Assembly: GCF_016807185.1 (NCBI RefSeq)
Contig: NZ_JAEVYN010000008.1
Coordinates: forward strand, 1 to 41,490
Reading direction: 5' to 3'
DNA length: 41,490 nucleotides
Source: Leptolyngbya sp. Cla-17
GTDB taxonomy: Bacteria > Cyanobacteriota > Cyanobacteriia > Leptolyngbyales > Leptolyngbyaceae
A program made the position numbers and the translations under genes. Position 1 is the first letter of the stretch. Each line of letters opens with the position of its first letter. The notes below the pieces were generated by a model. The model saw nothing but the letters and a program-made list of their open reading frames with translations. It was not told where the DNA came from and did not search any database. Positions 32,278 to 40,153 of this stretch are shown one piece after another.

Positions 32278-32489
32278 TGTACAGCGCCAACTTGAATGAC
32301 GTCGAGACAAATTCGTGTCGTGCAGCAAACTCGTTCTGCTACAGGCTGACAGAAAAAATTTGCTGAGCGACCGAGTCATCAGATCATCAGAATTGGCAGG
32401 CGGCTTGCAAGTGGGAAAGCTGCCTGCTCTAGCTTTACTGCTTTAGCGACATTAATGTGTCTCCGCGACAAATAAAAAGTCACTGTACA
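32278..32489. mobile_element. Mini-element with Tn7-like/CAST-type ends
   Basis: The left end TGTACAGCGCCAACTTGAA is followed by TGACGTCGAGACAAATTCG. The right end is GCGACATTAATGTGTCTC, CGCGACAAATAAAAAGTC, then ACTGTACA. The right side closely resembles type V-K CAST right ends. No transposase, Cas12k or TniQ is present. No target duplication is seen (CTAGG left, CAAAC right). 212 bp. Nothing else was recognised in 32277-32640. Confidence 0.6.
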
Positions 32490-32640
32490 CAAACCCAAGA
32501 GACGGGTCAGAAGAGACGACGATAGAAGTATGACTGGTGTAAATTTCAGTTTCATACTCTTGAAAATCGGATATCCTTCAAGCTTCAAAGATGAGTTAAC
32601 TGCTAAACCAATTCATGTGATCAGAAATCCTTATTAGGGT

Positions 32641-33429
32641 ATGCTGCTCATACGGCAATTGGCATTGAAACAAATGGGAAAAGTCATTGCACTATTTAAT
32701 CAAGCTGGGGGAGTTGGTAAGTCAACTTTAGCAGTGAATCTAGGATATAGTTTGGCTCAAAGAAAGCATCGCGTGCTATTAGTCGATGTTGATCCTCAGT
32801 CATCACTAACTACGTTTATGGGTCTGGAACCAGGCACGTTAGAACGAACAGTCTATAACGCGATCGTGCCAGAAGAAGAACTGCCAATTCATAAACAAAT
32901 CCACGGTATGGATTTAGTGCCTGCCCAGTTGAAGCTTTCTGATGCGGAGCAGGAATTAGTCACTGCTTATATGCGTGACACTCGCCTCAAAGATGCTTTA
33001 GAACCAGTTCGAGACCAGTACGATTTTATCTTGATCGATTGTCCGCCTAGCTTAGGAATGCTGAGCTACATTTCTTTAGTGGCAACGGACTACCTGTTGA
33101 TTCCAATTCAGACTCAGTTCAAAGCGTTTCAAGGAACTGACATGCTTTTGCAAACCTTGCAAAAGGTAAAAGCCAAATCCAATCGAAATCTCAAAATTGC
33201 GGGATTTGTGCCTACGATGTACGACAGACGCAACTCCCACGATGAGCTGACGTTGAAGGCAATCCAAGAACAGCTTGCTCCAATCGCTAAAATTCTTCCA
33301 TCTATTCCTAAGTCAACTGTCTTCGCAGATGCTTCAATGGACAGAATGCCGTTAGCTATCTATAGCCCTAAGCATCCAGCTAAAAAGGTGTTAGACGGAA
33401 TTGCTAAAGAGATGGAGAAGCTAGGATGA
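32641..33429 (+). CDS. parA: ParA-family partition ATPase
   Basis: 262 residues from ATG 32641, or 251 from ATG 32674 (MGKVIALFNQ), the more family-like start. NQAGGVGKSTL is the P-loop; VLLVDVDPQSSL, FILIDCPPSLG and the later strand residues are typical. The signature Lys of the deviant Walker A (usually KGGVGKT) is Ala here, as in a subgroup of cyanobacterial ParA proteins. It positions plasmid copies by ATP-driven nucleoid binding. It overlaps parB by 4 nt (ATGA). Confidence 0.9.
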   Translation: MLLIRQLALKQMGKVIALFNQAGGVGKSTLAVNLGYSLAQRKHRVLLVDVDPQSSLTTFMGLEPGTLERTVYNAIVPEEELPIHKQIHGMDLVPAQLKLSDAEQELVTAYMRDTRLKDALEPVRDQYDFILIDCPPSLGMLSYISLVATDYLLIPIQTQFKAFQGTDMLLQTLQKVKAKSNRNLKIAGFVPTMYDRRNSHDELTLKAIQEQLAPIAKILPSIPKSTVFADASMDRMPLAIYSPKHPAKKVLDGIAKEMEKLG

Positions 33430-34361
33430 CATCAAAGCGTGAGCGTGTGTTCGGAGGCAAAATCACGGCTCCAGTAACGTTGTTTGGAGATGTTGAAACC
33501 ATACATACCCCTAACACAGTAGCGATCGCCCGTATTCGACTACCGGATCAACAGCCTCGTCGATATTTCGATCCCCAGAAGATGGAACAGCTCGTACTCT
33601 CCGTGAAAGAGCATGGAATTTTAGAGCCATTGCTGGTGCGAACCCTTGATGAATCAGATGTCTACGAGTTAGTCGCTGGAGAACGGCGCTACCGCGCTGC
33701 GAAAGAAGCAGGTTTAACTGATGTTCCTGCTGTAATCCGTGACTTGACCGATGAGCAGGCAGTCCAACTGGCTCTGATTGAGAACCTACAGCGAGAGGAT
33801 CTTAATCCAATTGAAGAAACGGAAGGAGTCTTACAGCTTTTGGCACTCAAGCTAAAAATAAGCGTTGATGAAACACCTAAGCTGCTTTATCGTATGCAGC
33901 ATGAGGCAAAAGGAAAAGTTGCCCATAACGTTATGGGCAGTTCAGAAGATGAAGCGATACAAGCGGTTTTTGCTTCGCTGGGAACAATGACATGGGAGTC
34001 ATTCGTCAACAATCGGCTTCCCCTACTTAACCTTCCTGAAGATGTTTTAGAGGCTTTGCAGCAGGGTAAAATTGCCTACACCAAGGCTCAAGCGATCGCT
34101 CGTGTCAAAAATGAGGAGCAGCGCAAAGACCTACTTAAGAAAGCGATAGCTCAAGGCTTATCTTTAGCTCAGATTAAAGAGTGTGTTGATAGGTTCAAGT
34201 CTAGTGCTGCGGCAGCAGCAGACCAACCCCTTCTGAAAACTCAGATTGATGATGTATTGAAACTCGCCAAGCGATCAAAGATTTGGGATGATCCCAAAAA
34301 ACAAAAAAAGCTGGAGAAGGTACTGGCTGATTTGCGCTCATTGATTTCTGATACAGTTTAG
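33426..34361 (+). CDS. parB: ParB-family partition protein
   Basis: 311 residues. The N-terminal CTPase domain (RIRLPDQQPRRYF, GERRYRAAKEAG and ENLQREDLNPIEE) binds parS and CTP. The central helix-turn-helix region includes LPLLNLPEDVLEALQQGKIA; the C-terminal helix (KLEKVLADLRSLI) should dimerise. Start overlaps the parA stop by 4 nt. A parS site was not identified; candidate palindromes near the operon were not convincing. Confidence 0.9.
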   Translation: MTSKRERVFGGKITAPVTLFGDVETIHTPNTVAIARIRLPDQQPRRYFDPQKMEQLVLSVKEHGILEPLLVRTLDESDVYELVAGERRYRAAKEAGLTDVPAVIRDLTDEQAVQLALIENLQREDLNPIEETEGVLQLLALKLKISVDETPKLLYRMQHEAKGKVAHNVMGSSEDEAIQAVFASLGTMTWESFVNNRLPLLNLPEDVLEALQQGKIAYTKAQAIARVKNEEQRKDLLKKAIAQGLSLAQIKECVDRFKSSAAAAADQPLLKTQIDDVLKLAKRSKIWDDPKKQKKLEKVLADLRSLISDTV

Positions 34362-34410
34362 TTCTGGGCGAGGCATCCAACCTCTTCTATTGAAGTTGGG
34401 ATTAGATTTA

Positions 34411-35430
34411 GTGAGCAAATTAGATTCAGGAGAATACGGCAGTCTCCTCATTGAAATAAAACAGCGAATTCGATCTGCTCAATATGAGGCGCTTCGGGCA
34501 GTCAATAAAGAGCTGATTGCGCTTTACTGGGACATTGGGCAACTGATCGTGACTCGCCAACAAGGAGAAAGCTGGGGGAAGGCGATCGTTGAACAGCTAG
34601 CCAAGGACTTACAGTCAGAGTTTCCAGGAATGAGTGGTTTCTCAGTCCGTAACATCTGGAATATGCGAAGCTTTTACGTCACTTACAGCCAAGATCAAAA
34701 ACTGCAACCATTAGTTGCAGAAATTGGTTGGACTCATAATTTGGTCATCATGGAGAAATGCAAAGATGACTTAGAGCGAGAGTTCTACATCCGGATGACC
34801 CGCAAATATGGCTGGACAAAGAACGTCTTACTGCACCAAATTGAGAATCAAAATTATGAAAAGACTCTATTAAACCAGACAAATTTTGAGGCTACAGTCT
34901 CTGAAGAAGTTCGGAACCAAGCTAAATTGGCAGTAAAAGACGAATACACTTTTCCATTTTTGGAGCTAGGGGATAAATACTCGGAGCGTCAACTTGAGAC
35001 CGCTATTTTGGCAAAAGTTGAACCTTTTCTACAAGAAATGGGCGGGATGTTTACCTTTGTTGGAAGCCAATACCGACTAGAAGTCGGCAACAAGGAATAT
35101 TTTATTGACATCGTACTTTATCATCGATCGTTGCAATGCTTGGTAGCGATAGATCTCAAGATCGGAGAGTTTGAACCAGAATATATTGGAAAAATGCAGT
35201 TTTATCTCGCTGTGCTAGATGACCAGATACGGCTTCCGCATGAACAACCCTCGGTTGGAATTATCCTTTGCAAGACGAAAGATAAAACAACAGTAGAGTA
35301 TGCATTGAAGGACGCGACCAAGCCAATCGGTGTAGCAACCTACCGCATTTTCTCTTCGCTACCGCAGAACTTACAAGGCCAACTGCCAGCTCCAGCACAA
35401 GTCGCTAAATTGTTGGAAGGGTTAAATTAA
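34411..35430 (+). CDS. YhcG/DUF1016-type PD-(D/E)XK nuclease
   Basis: 339 residues from GTG 34411, or 346 from TTG 34390. The N-terminal part (ALYWDIGQLIVTRQ, GMSGFSVRNIWNMRSFY, LPHEQ later) matches the YhcG/DUF1016 N-terminal domain. The C-terminal nuclease holds FIDIVLYHRSLQCLVAIDLK (Asp and DxK) and IGKMQFYLAVLDD. The family is linked with restriction-modification and defence loci and with repair. It lies 50 bp after parB in the same direction and may share its transcript. Substrate is unknown. Confidence 0.85.
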   Translation: MSKLDSGEYGSLLIEIKQRIRSAQYEALRAVNKELIALYWDIGQLIVTRQQGESWGKAIVEQLAKDLQSEFPGMSGFSVRNIWNMRSFYVTYSQDQKLQPLVAEIGWTHNLVIMEKCKDDLEREFYIRMTRKYGWTKNVLLHQIENQNYEKTLLNQTNFEATVSEEVRNQAKLAVKDEYTFPFLELGDKYSERQLETAILAKVEPFLQEMGGMFTFVGSQYRLEVGNKEYFIDIVLYHRSLQCLVAIDLKIGEFEPEYIGKMQFYLAVLDDQIRLPHEQPSVGIILCKTKDKTTVEYALKDATKPIGVATYRIFSSLPQNLQGQLPAPAQVAKLLEGLN

Positions 35431-35473
35431 GTACCGATGAAAGTGCTGTCAAAATACGATCTTTATAAGCCAC

Positions 35474-35668
35474 GGAACAGAGATAAATTAAGACATTGAG
35501 ACAAATTCGGGTCGTCGAGCAAATCTAATTGCTGTATGCTTCCAGGGATTGAAGCTGATGCAATTTGCCCGTTTCCTGTCCGTACTCGAACTAATCTTTA
35601 GAAAACACAAACACCATAGCCTCAATGACCTTGATTTGGCACTACGGCAAATAAAAAGTCACTGTATA
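35474..35668. mobile_element. Second mini-element with Tn7-like/CAST-type ends, decayed
   Basis: The left end GGAACAGAGATAAATTAAG is followed by ACATTGAGACAAATTCGGG. The right end GGCAAATAAAAAGTCACTG then TATA matches the right end at 32471-32489. It is a relative of the 32278 element, with more changes. It covers most of the 228-bp gap before the WYL gene, and no gene is seen there. Confidence 0.5.
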
Positions 35669-36513
35669 TCATATTTTCTAACTAAAGCTAAAGCTGCTTG
35701 ACGGTGTTTTTCCGCTAGACGAGCAGGCGATAAAAACTGAGCGTGTTCCAGGTAGCGGTTCACCCAAAAGCTAAATTCGTTAAGTGATCGCTCCGGTAAG
35801 TTGACGCTGTAATCCAAATACACTGGTTCACCTGTTTGTTTGTCTTTAGATCCATACACAATCTTTTGTTTAGGATGTCGCCGCTCTCCTTCTTCCACAA
35901 AGCGAGAGGCAGGCGGAAAAAACCGTACCTTCACCGTAATCAAGGGCAAAGTTCCTTGCCGTTCCAATTGTTGCTCTGTGGGATTGCCTAGACTTAACCT
36001 CCAGCCATTACCCAACAGGTGATGAGCAATATCTAGACTGTTTCGTTGAGCTTCCAGACCGCGTCCCGTTGAATTGAGCATTTTCAAATGGTTTTTGAAG
36101 CGATCAATTCGCGAAATTGCCAGATGACCATTATCGAAATTTTCCATCATCAGATACCAGGCAATATCGTGATAGAGCAGTTGGAGCGGATAAACTTGGC
36201 GGTAGGTCGCTTGGCCATTGTATGGAGTCCGAGATAGGTAAACTTCAATGGGTAAACCTCGAAAGATTGCGCTTTCAAGCGCCTCCAATTCATGAAATAG
36301 AGTGTTCCGGTTCTGTTGCTTCAGCATCATCTCGCCTGGATCAGTATGGATGATCGCCCGATTGAAGTGGGCACGCACCGGATAAAACAATTCCCCTTTG
36401 CTGTCTAAATCCATTGGCTTTAGGCGTTTGCTCAGGGTCTGGTAGATGTGTCTTGCCTGAGAGTCACCTTGATATTTCGCCTGAGATAGCAGTGCATTCA
36501 ATGCAAACTGCAA
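35659..36513 (-). CDS. WYL-domain regulator, probably missing its N-terminus
   Basis: 284 residues. The central part (FHELEALESAIFRGLPIEVY, YPLQLLYHDIAWYLMMENFD, ISRIDRFKNH) is a WYL domain that senses ligands or nucleotides, and the last about 90 residues look like a WCX/dimerisation domain (VKVRFFPPASRFVEEGERRH). WYL proteins usually carry an N-terminal winged helix of 60-100 residues; here the frame begins at a TTG only about 40 bp from an IS end. A TAG precedes it. The 5' end was probably lost with the IS insertion. Relatives (BrxR/CapW) repress defence systems. Confidence 0.78.
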   Translation of the reverse strand: MQFALNALLSQAKYQGDSQARHIYQTLSKRLKPMDLDSKGELFYPVRAHFNRAIIHTDPGEMMLKQQNRNTLFHELEALESAIFRGLPIEVYLSRTPYNGQATYRQVYPLQLLYHDIAWYLMMENFDNGHLAISRIDRFKNHLKMLNSTGRGLEAQRNSLDIAHHLLGNGWRLSLGNPTEQQLERQGTLPLITVKVRFFPPASRFVEEGERRHPKQKIVYGSKDKQTGEPVYLDYSVNLPERSLNEFSFWVNRYLEHAQFLSPARLAEKHRQAALALVRKYDIQ

Positions 36514-36556
36514 CTCCTACCGATTCATAGCCCCAGTCGGTCGTACTTATACCAAA

Positions 36557-37143
36557 TCAAAAAATGCGTGCGACAGATAGGGCATCGACAATAAAGCCAA
36601 AGCCAGTCACAGAAGCAACGGTTTCGGTCGTTAAATCGGCAATCAATCTGTCCACTTTCGTTTGGAGTTGAGTCAAGTGCTTGAACAGTGCCCAGCGCAA
36701 ATCCTTTTTCAAGTGCTGCCACAAGCGCTCAATGGGATTCAACTCAGGGCAATAAGGCGGTTGAAACAGCAAGATGATGTTGTCTGGAATCGCCAGGTCT
36801 TTGGCTTTGTGGAAGGCTCCATTATCGACTTGGAGGATGTTGAGGCTATCTGGATAGGCTTGCGAAAACTGTTCGAGAAAAAGCTGATAGCACTGCCTAT
36901 CGACATGGGTAAATTGCAGAAAGAACTGCTCTCCGGTGGTCGGTTCCACGGCACCGTAAATCCAAAAGGCTTTGAACTGTCATTGCCAAGTGCCCAATGG
37001 TTTCACGCCTAAACTCGTGATCAAGCGACCAACCGTCGTTTTCAATCCAAAGCGACTCTCGTCAGCCGCAAAGTAGCGAAGCCGTTCAAACTCCGGTTTG
37101 ACTAGCGCTGCATACTGTTTCAGCAGGATGAGGTCGTCGCTGA
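36557..37143 (-). pseudogene. IS630 transposase, second frame with internal TGA
   Basis: The -1 frame continues the DDE domain: ANLSDDLILLKQYAALVKPE, YFAADESRFGLKTTVGRL, LNILQVDNGAFH and PELNPIERLWQHL. At 36980-36982 a TGA replaces a Trp codon: the sister element reads WQWIFKAFW, this one WQ-stop-QFKAFW. All three acidic residues survive, but the protein is interrupted, so the copy is presumably dead unless complemented. Confidence 0.85.
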
Positions 37144-37632
37144 GGTTTGCTTAAAGGCCGTAAGGGCTTCTGGGTTCTGTTTGGCATGCACGGGACGGGC
37201 GGCTTTCAACTTCGCACCCAAGCGATACCGCACCAGATGATGCACGGTGGCATACTCAGCTTCCACGTTCAAGGTTTCCGATAGCCATTGCTGCACTTGC
37301 GTATAGCTGCCAAAGCCTGTTTCAGGGTCATCTAACCGTCGTTTCAGGCTCGCCACTGCCCACGTTGGAATCACCTGCGGTCGTCCTGGGCTTTGGTGCG
37401 TTTCAAGTAGTCCGTTCAAGCCTGTTTCCCGGTACTGGCTCAACCACCGTTGTACACTGCCCCGGTGCCGCCCAACCACTTTCGCAATCGCGCTAATACT
37501 CATGGCATCCGGTAACTGCAGCAAGTACAACACTTGCAACCGTTCTTTTAGGTTTGGATGAGATTGCTGTTGAATCAATGCTTCCAATTCTGTGACTGTT
37601 TCTCGGATTTTGATGCGGGTGACACCGACCAT
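37120..37632 (-). CDS. IS630 transposase, first frame (orfA)
   Basis: 170 residues from ATG 37632 (MVGVTRIKIRETVTELEALI), aligned with the 24617 sister start. A helix-turn-helix (AMSISAIAKVVGRHRGSVQR) and linker (GRPQVIPTWAVASLKRRL) are followed by a frame break at the same TTTAAGCAAACCTC motif as in the sister. The open frame also extends upstream past the IS end to a TTG at 37767, reading PRKALENLRIDLASDKTLYD, the cut end of some other gene. Confidence 0.75.
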   Translation of the reverse strand: MVGVTRIKIRETVTELEALIQQQSHPNLKERLQVLYLLQLPDAMSISAIAKVVGRHRGSVQRWLSQYRETGLNGLLETHQSPGRPQVIPTWAVASLKRRLDDPETGFGSYTQVQQWLSETLNVEAEYATVHHLVRYRLGAKLKAARPVHAKQNPEALTAFKQTSATTSSC

Positions 37633-37697
37633 TGCTATTTTTCTCCACAAGCTAGACCTTACTCTCCCATTTGCCACTCCCTTTTTTAGATTTGGTA

Positions 37698-37797
37698 TTA
37701 GCAGATCGTAGAGTGTTTTGTCGGACGCTAAATCGATTCGTAAATTCTCTAATGCTTTGCGGGGCAAAATTTGACTAAAAATAGCTCCTTTAGCAGT
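37698..37797 (-). pseudogene. Short gene fragment between IS end and inverted-repeat edge
   Basis: The minus strand is open from about 37797 to the IS end and reads TAKGAIFSQILPRKALENLR then IDLASDKTLYDLL. It is truncated on both sides: by the IS at TA and by the inverted-repeat boundary (37808). I do not recognise it; joining it across the IS does not restore a frame to the WYL gene. Confidence 0.45.
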
Positions 37798-37808
37798 GGG
37801 GACTGGGG

Positions 37809-37976
37809 TTGCTATAACTAAGCCGCATAGCCGGAGGCGATGACAAGTATCGGCTATAGCGCGGGGGGCGTGGTTACATCAATCCCAGGAATTGCCGTTC
37901 TGCCGAGCGCTACTGGCCGGTGCCGGGCAATAGATTCGACGCCATCGGTTTTCGTGTTGTCTGCGCCTCCGCGTGA
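37809..37976 (+). pseudogene. FGE-sulfatase domain C-terminal remnant (arm B copy)
   Basis: The frame reads DDKYRL, TAG, RGGRGYINPRNCRSAERYWP, then VPGNRFDAIGFRVVCASA and a stop at 37974-37976. NCRSA and GFRVV are signature pieces of the FGE-sulfatase fold. The RGG that normally follows YRVL is preceded by a stop. Only about the last 50 of some 250 residues remain. It lies 197 bp upstream of the caspase start, on the same strand. Confidence 0.72.
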
Positions 37977-38173
37977 CTCAACTGTAGCCCTTTGCGCTCT
38001 TAACCCTTTTACCCTTTTCCTTGCTTCTCTACCCTAATCCTACGCGACGCGTAATCGCAGCTTTTTGCTCAGCTCCCTACCCACCCGCCTTCTGCTCCTA
38101 CCCGACAAGCGCTTGCCTCTGGACTAACCAAGCGCTTACCTTGTAGTGGGAAGAAAAAAGTCAGGCATGGGGC

Positions 38174-39943
38174 ATGGGACAGAACTGGGCGATCGCCATT
38201 GGCATAAACAACTACGACAATCTGCAAGCCCTTAGCTATGCCAAGCGGGATGCTGAAGCTATGAGGGATTACTACCGCAACGAGATCGGCTTTGAGCAGG
38301 TCTATTACTTTGCCGAGGGTGCGCCTGACATCGAACTGGAGCATGGTCCTCCCTTCAAACCCTTACCGACCTTTGCGAAACTGGATCGCTTTCTCGATAT
38401 CCGGTTTGAGCAGCCGTTTCTCCATCCTGGCGACAACTTCTGGTTTTTCTTTGCCGGGCATGGCAAGCGCCACCGCGATCGCGACTACCTGATGCCAAGT
38501 GATGTTAACCCCCGCAACATTGAAGGCACCGCCATTGCCCTTAACCATGTGACCGAGCGGCTGCGCCGTTGTGGCGCTGACAACGTCATCCTGCTGCTCG
38601 ACGCTTGCCGGAATGATGGAGATCGCGACGGTGAAGGGCTTGGAATTGAAAAACAGCAGGGGGTGGTGACGCTGTTTGCCTGTAGCCCCAGCGAGCGATC
38701 GTATGAGATTGAGGCATTGCAGCAAGGTGCCTTCACCCATACGCTACTGCAAGGATTACGGCTGCAAGGGGAAGGGAACTGCGCCACCGTGGAACGACTG
38801 GATCAGTACCTCCGGTATCGCGTGCCTGAGCTTAATCGGCGTTACAACAAACCCCCGCAAACCCCATATACCAATGCGGAACCGATCGCCAAACGGCATC
38901 TAATTCTGTTACCGCAGAAAGCAACTCTGACAGATGTGATGGCACTAAAAAATGATGCTCTAGAAGCAGAAGCAAAACGGAATTGGGAAGTGGCGGAACA
39001 ACTGTGGGTCAGAGTCTTAGCGGCATCGCCAGCGGATCAGCAAGCGATCTCAGGGATTCGTCGATTGGCACAAATACCAGCGGCATCGCCAGCGGATCAG
39101 CAAGCGATCTCAGGGATTCGTCGATTGGCACAAATACCAGCGGCATCGCCAGCGGATCAGCACACGTCAGTGCTGCTCAAACAGACACCCACTGGAGAAG
39201 CGACCGTTCAGCCCAAACCGGATGTTCCTTCCCCACCCACCGTTCCGGTTACCACTACTCCTTCTATCAACGAGCCGATCGAGGTGTTTATCTCCTACTC
39301 CCATCGGGATGATGATCTACGGCAAGAACTGGACATTCATTTGGCAAACCTGAAACGGCAGAAAAAAATAGAGGCTTGGCACGATCGCGCCATTGAAGCG
39401 GGAGAAGAATGGGAAGCCCAGATTAAAGGGAACTTGGAATCGGCGCGAATCATTCTATTGTTGATCAGTCCACCCTTCATGGCGTCTGACTATTGCTACG
39501 ACATCGAAATGCAGAGGTCGATTGAGCGACATAATGCAGGCACAGCTCGTGTCATTCCTATTATTCTTCGCCCCTGCGATTGGAGAGGCTCGCCTTTTAG
39601 CAAACTCCAGATTTTACCGAAAGACGCTAAGCCGGTGACCCAGTGGAGCGATCGCGATGCAGCCTTTCTAGATGTAGTGGAGGGGCTTCGCCAAGTGCTC
39701 AATTCCGTAAAAAAAGTAACCAATCCACGGGAGATATACACTCAACCCGTGGATTTTGAGGCAGAACCTCCGAGTGGTCTTTGGCATCATCAAGAAGTAA
39801 TCTCAGTCCCTTTACCCAGTTCAGATGAGGTAGAAATTACCTTACCTAAATCTCTTACACAACAGGCTTCTCCTGCAAATGCTGTCACCTTTGATGTCAT
39901 CAAGATTGATTCAATTGGACAGCAAGTAAACTTAGGTCACTAG
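38174..39943 (+). CDS. Caspase-TIR fusion protein
   Basis: 589 residues. Caspase (C14, metacaspase-like) domain about 1-240: His96 in FFFAGHGKRHR and Cys145 in LLLDACRNDGD form the catalytic dyad. A helical segment (MALKNDALEAEAKRNWEVAE) leads to 20-residue tandem units (ASPADQQAISGIRRLAQIPA, two full and one partial). TIR domain about 366-510: EPIEVFISYSHRDDDLRQEL, RIILLLISPPFMASDYCYDI (conserved Ser/Asp and a Glu in CYDIE), VIPIILRPCDW. TIR domains cleave NAD or signal; coupled to a protease this suggests a suicidal defence protein. The end (VTFDVIKIDSIGQQ) looks like the linker that normally precedes an FGE domain, which is missing. Confidence 0.92.
   Translation: MGQNWAIAIGINNYDNLQALSYAKRDAEAMRDYYRNEIGFEQVYYFAEGAPDIELEHGPPFKPLPTFAKLDRFLDIRFEQPFLHPGDNFWFFFAGHGKRHRDRDYLMPSDVNPRNIEGTAIALNHVTERLRRCGADNVILLLDACRNDGDRDGEGLGIEKQQGVVTLFACSPSERSYEIEALQQGAFTHTLLQGLRLQGEGNCATVERLDQYLRYRVPELNRRYNKPPQTPYTNAEPIAKRHLILLPQKATLTDVMALKNDALEAEAKRNWEVAEQLWVRVLAASPADQQAISGIRRLAQIPAASPADQQAISGIRRLAQIPAASPADQHTSVLLKQTPTGEATVQPKPDVPSPPTVPVTTTPSINEPIEVFISYSHRDDDLRQELDIHLANLKRQKKIEAWHDRAIEAGEEWEAQIKGNLESARIILLLISPPFMASDYCYDIEMQRSIERHNAGTARVIPIILRPCDWRGSPFSKLQILPKDAKPVTQWSDRDAAFLDVVEGLRQVLNSVKKVTNPREIYTQPVDFEAEPPSGLWHHQEVISVPLPSSDEVEITLPKSLTQQASPANAVTFDVIKIDSIGQQVNLGH
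39021..39160 (+). repeat. 60-bp tandem repeats in the caspase-TIR gene
   Basis: Identical 60-bp units start near 39021 and 39081, with a third partial at 39141. Each codes ASPADQQAISGIRRLAQIPA with the same bases, so copy number may vary by slippage or unequal crossing-over. The mirror gene has three full units. Confidence 0.9.
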
Positions 39944-40153
39944 CCACAGTTGCGCTGTCTCGTCTGCCATGCCTCTTACTCCAGTCTTTTTCTCTATCCT
40001 CGCCTGAATGCAGCTCAAATGGCATCCCTGGAGTTATTCGGTGTCTTCATCACGGTGGGTAGCAGCAGATGAATAGAAAACCCTTTGCAGTAAAATCGGG
40101 CTTAGATCAAATACACTTTGTCGGCTTGAAACAACCGCTAGTAAAAACAAAGA
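39944..40153. other. Gap between the converging caspase genes
   Basis: 210 bp. A plus-strand frame to about 40070 reads LRCLVCHASYSSLFLYPRLN and on to MASLELFGVFITVGSSR, perhaps a relic of an unknown gene. No terminator was recognised. Confidence 0.35.

Larger units (their letters stand above)
36552..37695 (-). mobile_element. IS630-family insertion sequence, decayed
   Basis: 1,144 bp, ends CCAAATCAAAAAATG and, inward from the other side, CCAAATCTAAAAAAG, with TA at 36550-36551 and 37696-37697. Same group as 24553-25700 but clearly diverged. The transposase is broken (see next entries). Confidence 0.85.
37808..39162. repeat. Inverted repeat arm B, 1,355 bp
   Basis: Mirror of 40728-41490 joined to 1-592. 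Ends were read directly: 37808 pairs with 592 and the next base out differs; 39162 pairs with 40728 and the next differs. Where compared the arms are identical, suggesting recent duplication or continuing gene conversion. 1,565 bp separate the inner ends. Confidence 0.93.

Noticed and set aside
31277..35668. Complete CRISPR-associated transposon
   Set aside because: Only end-like repeats are present; there is no Cas12k, TnsB, TnsC, TniQ or CRISPR array.
35659..37797. WYL gene interrupted by the IS with its N-terminus at 37698-37797
   Set aside because: Joining the flanks across the TA leaves the wrong frame with stops, so the two pieces are not shown to be one gene.
37808..39162. Inverted repeat as an assembly artefact
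   Set aside because: The two genes inside diverge into different complete domains and the circle closes exactly, so two real copies are more likely; only long reads can settle it.
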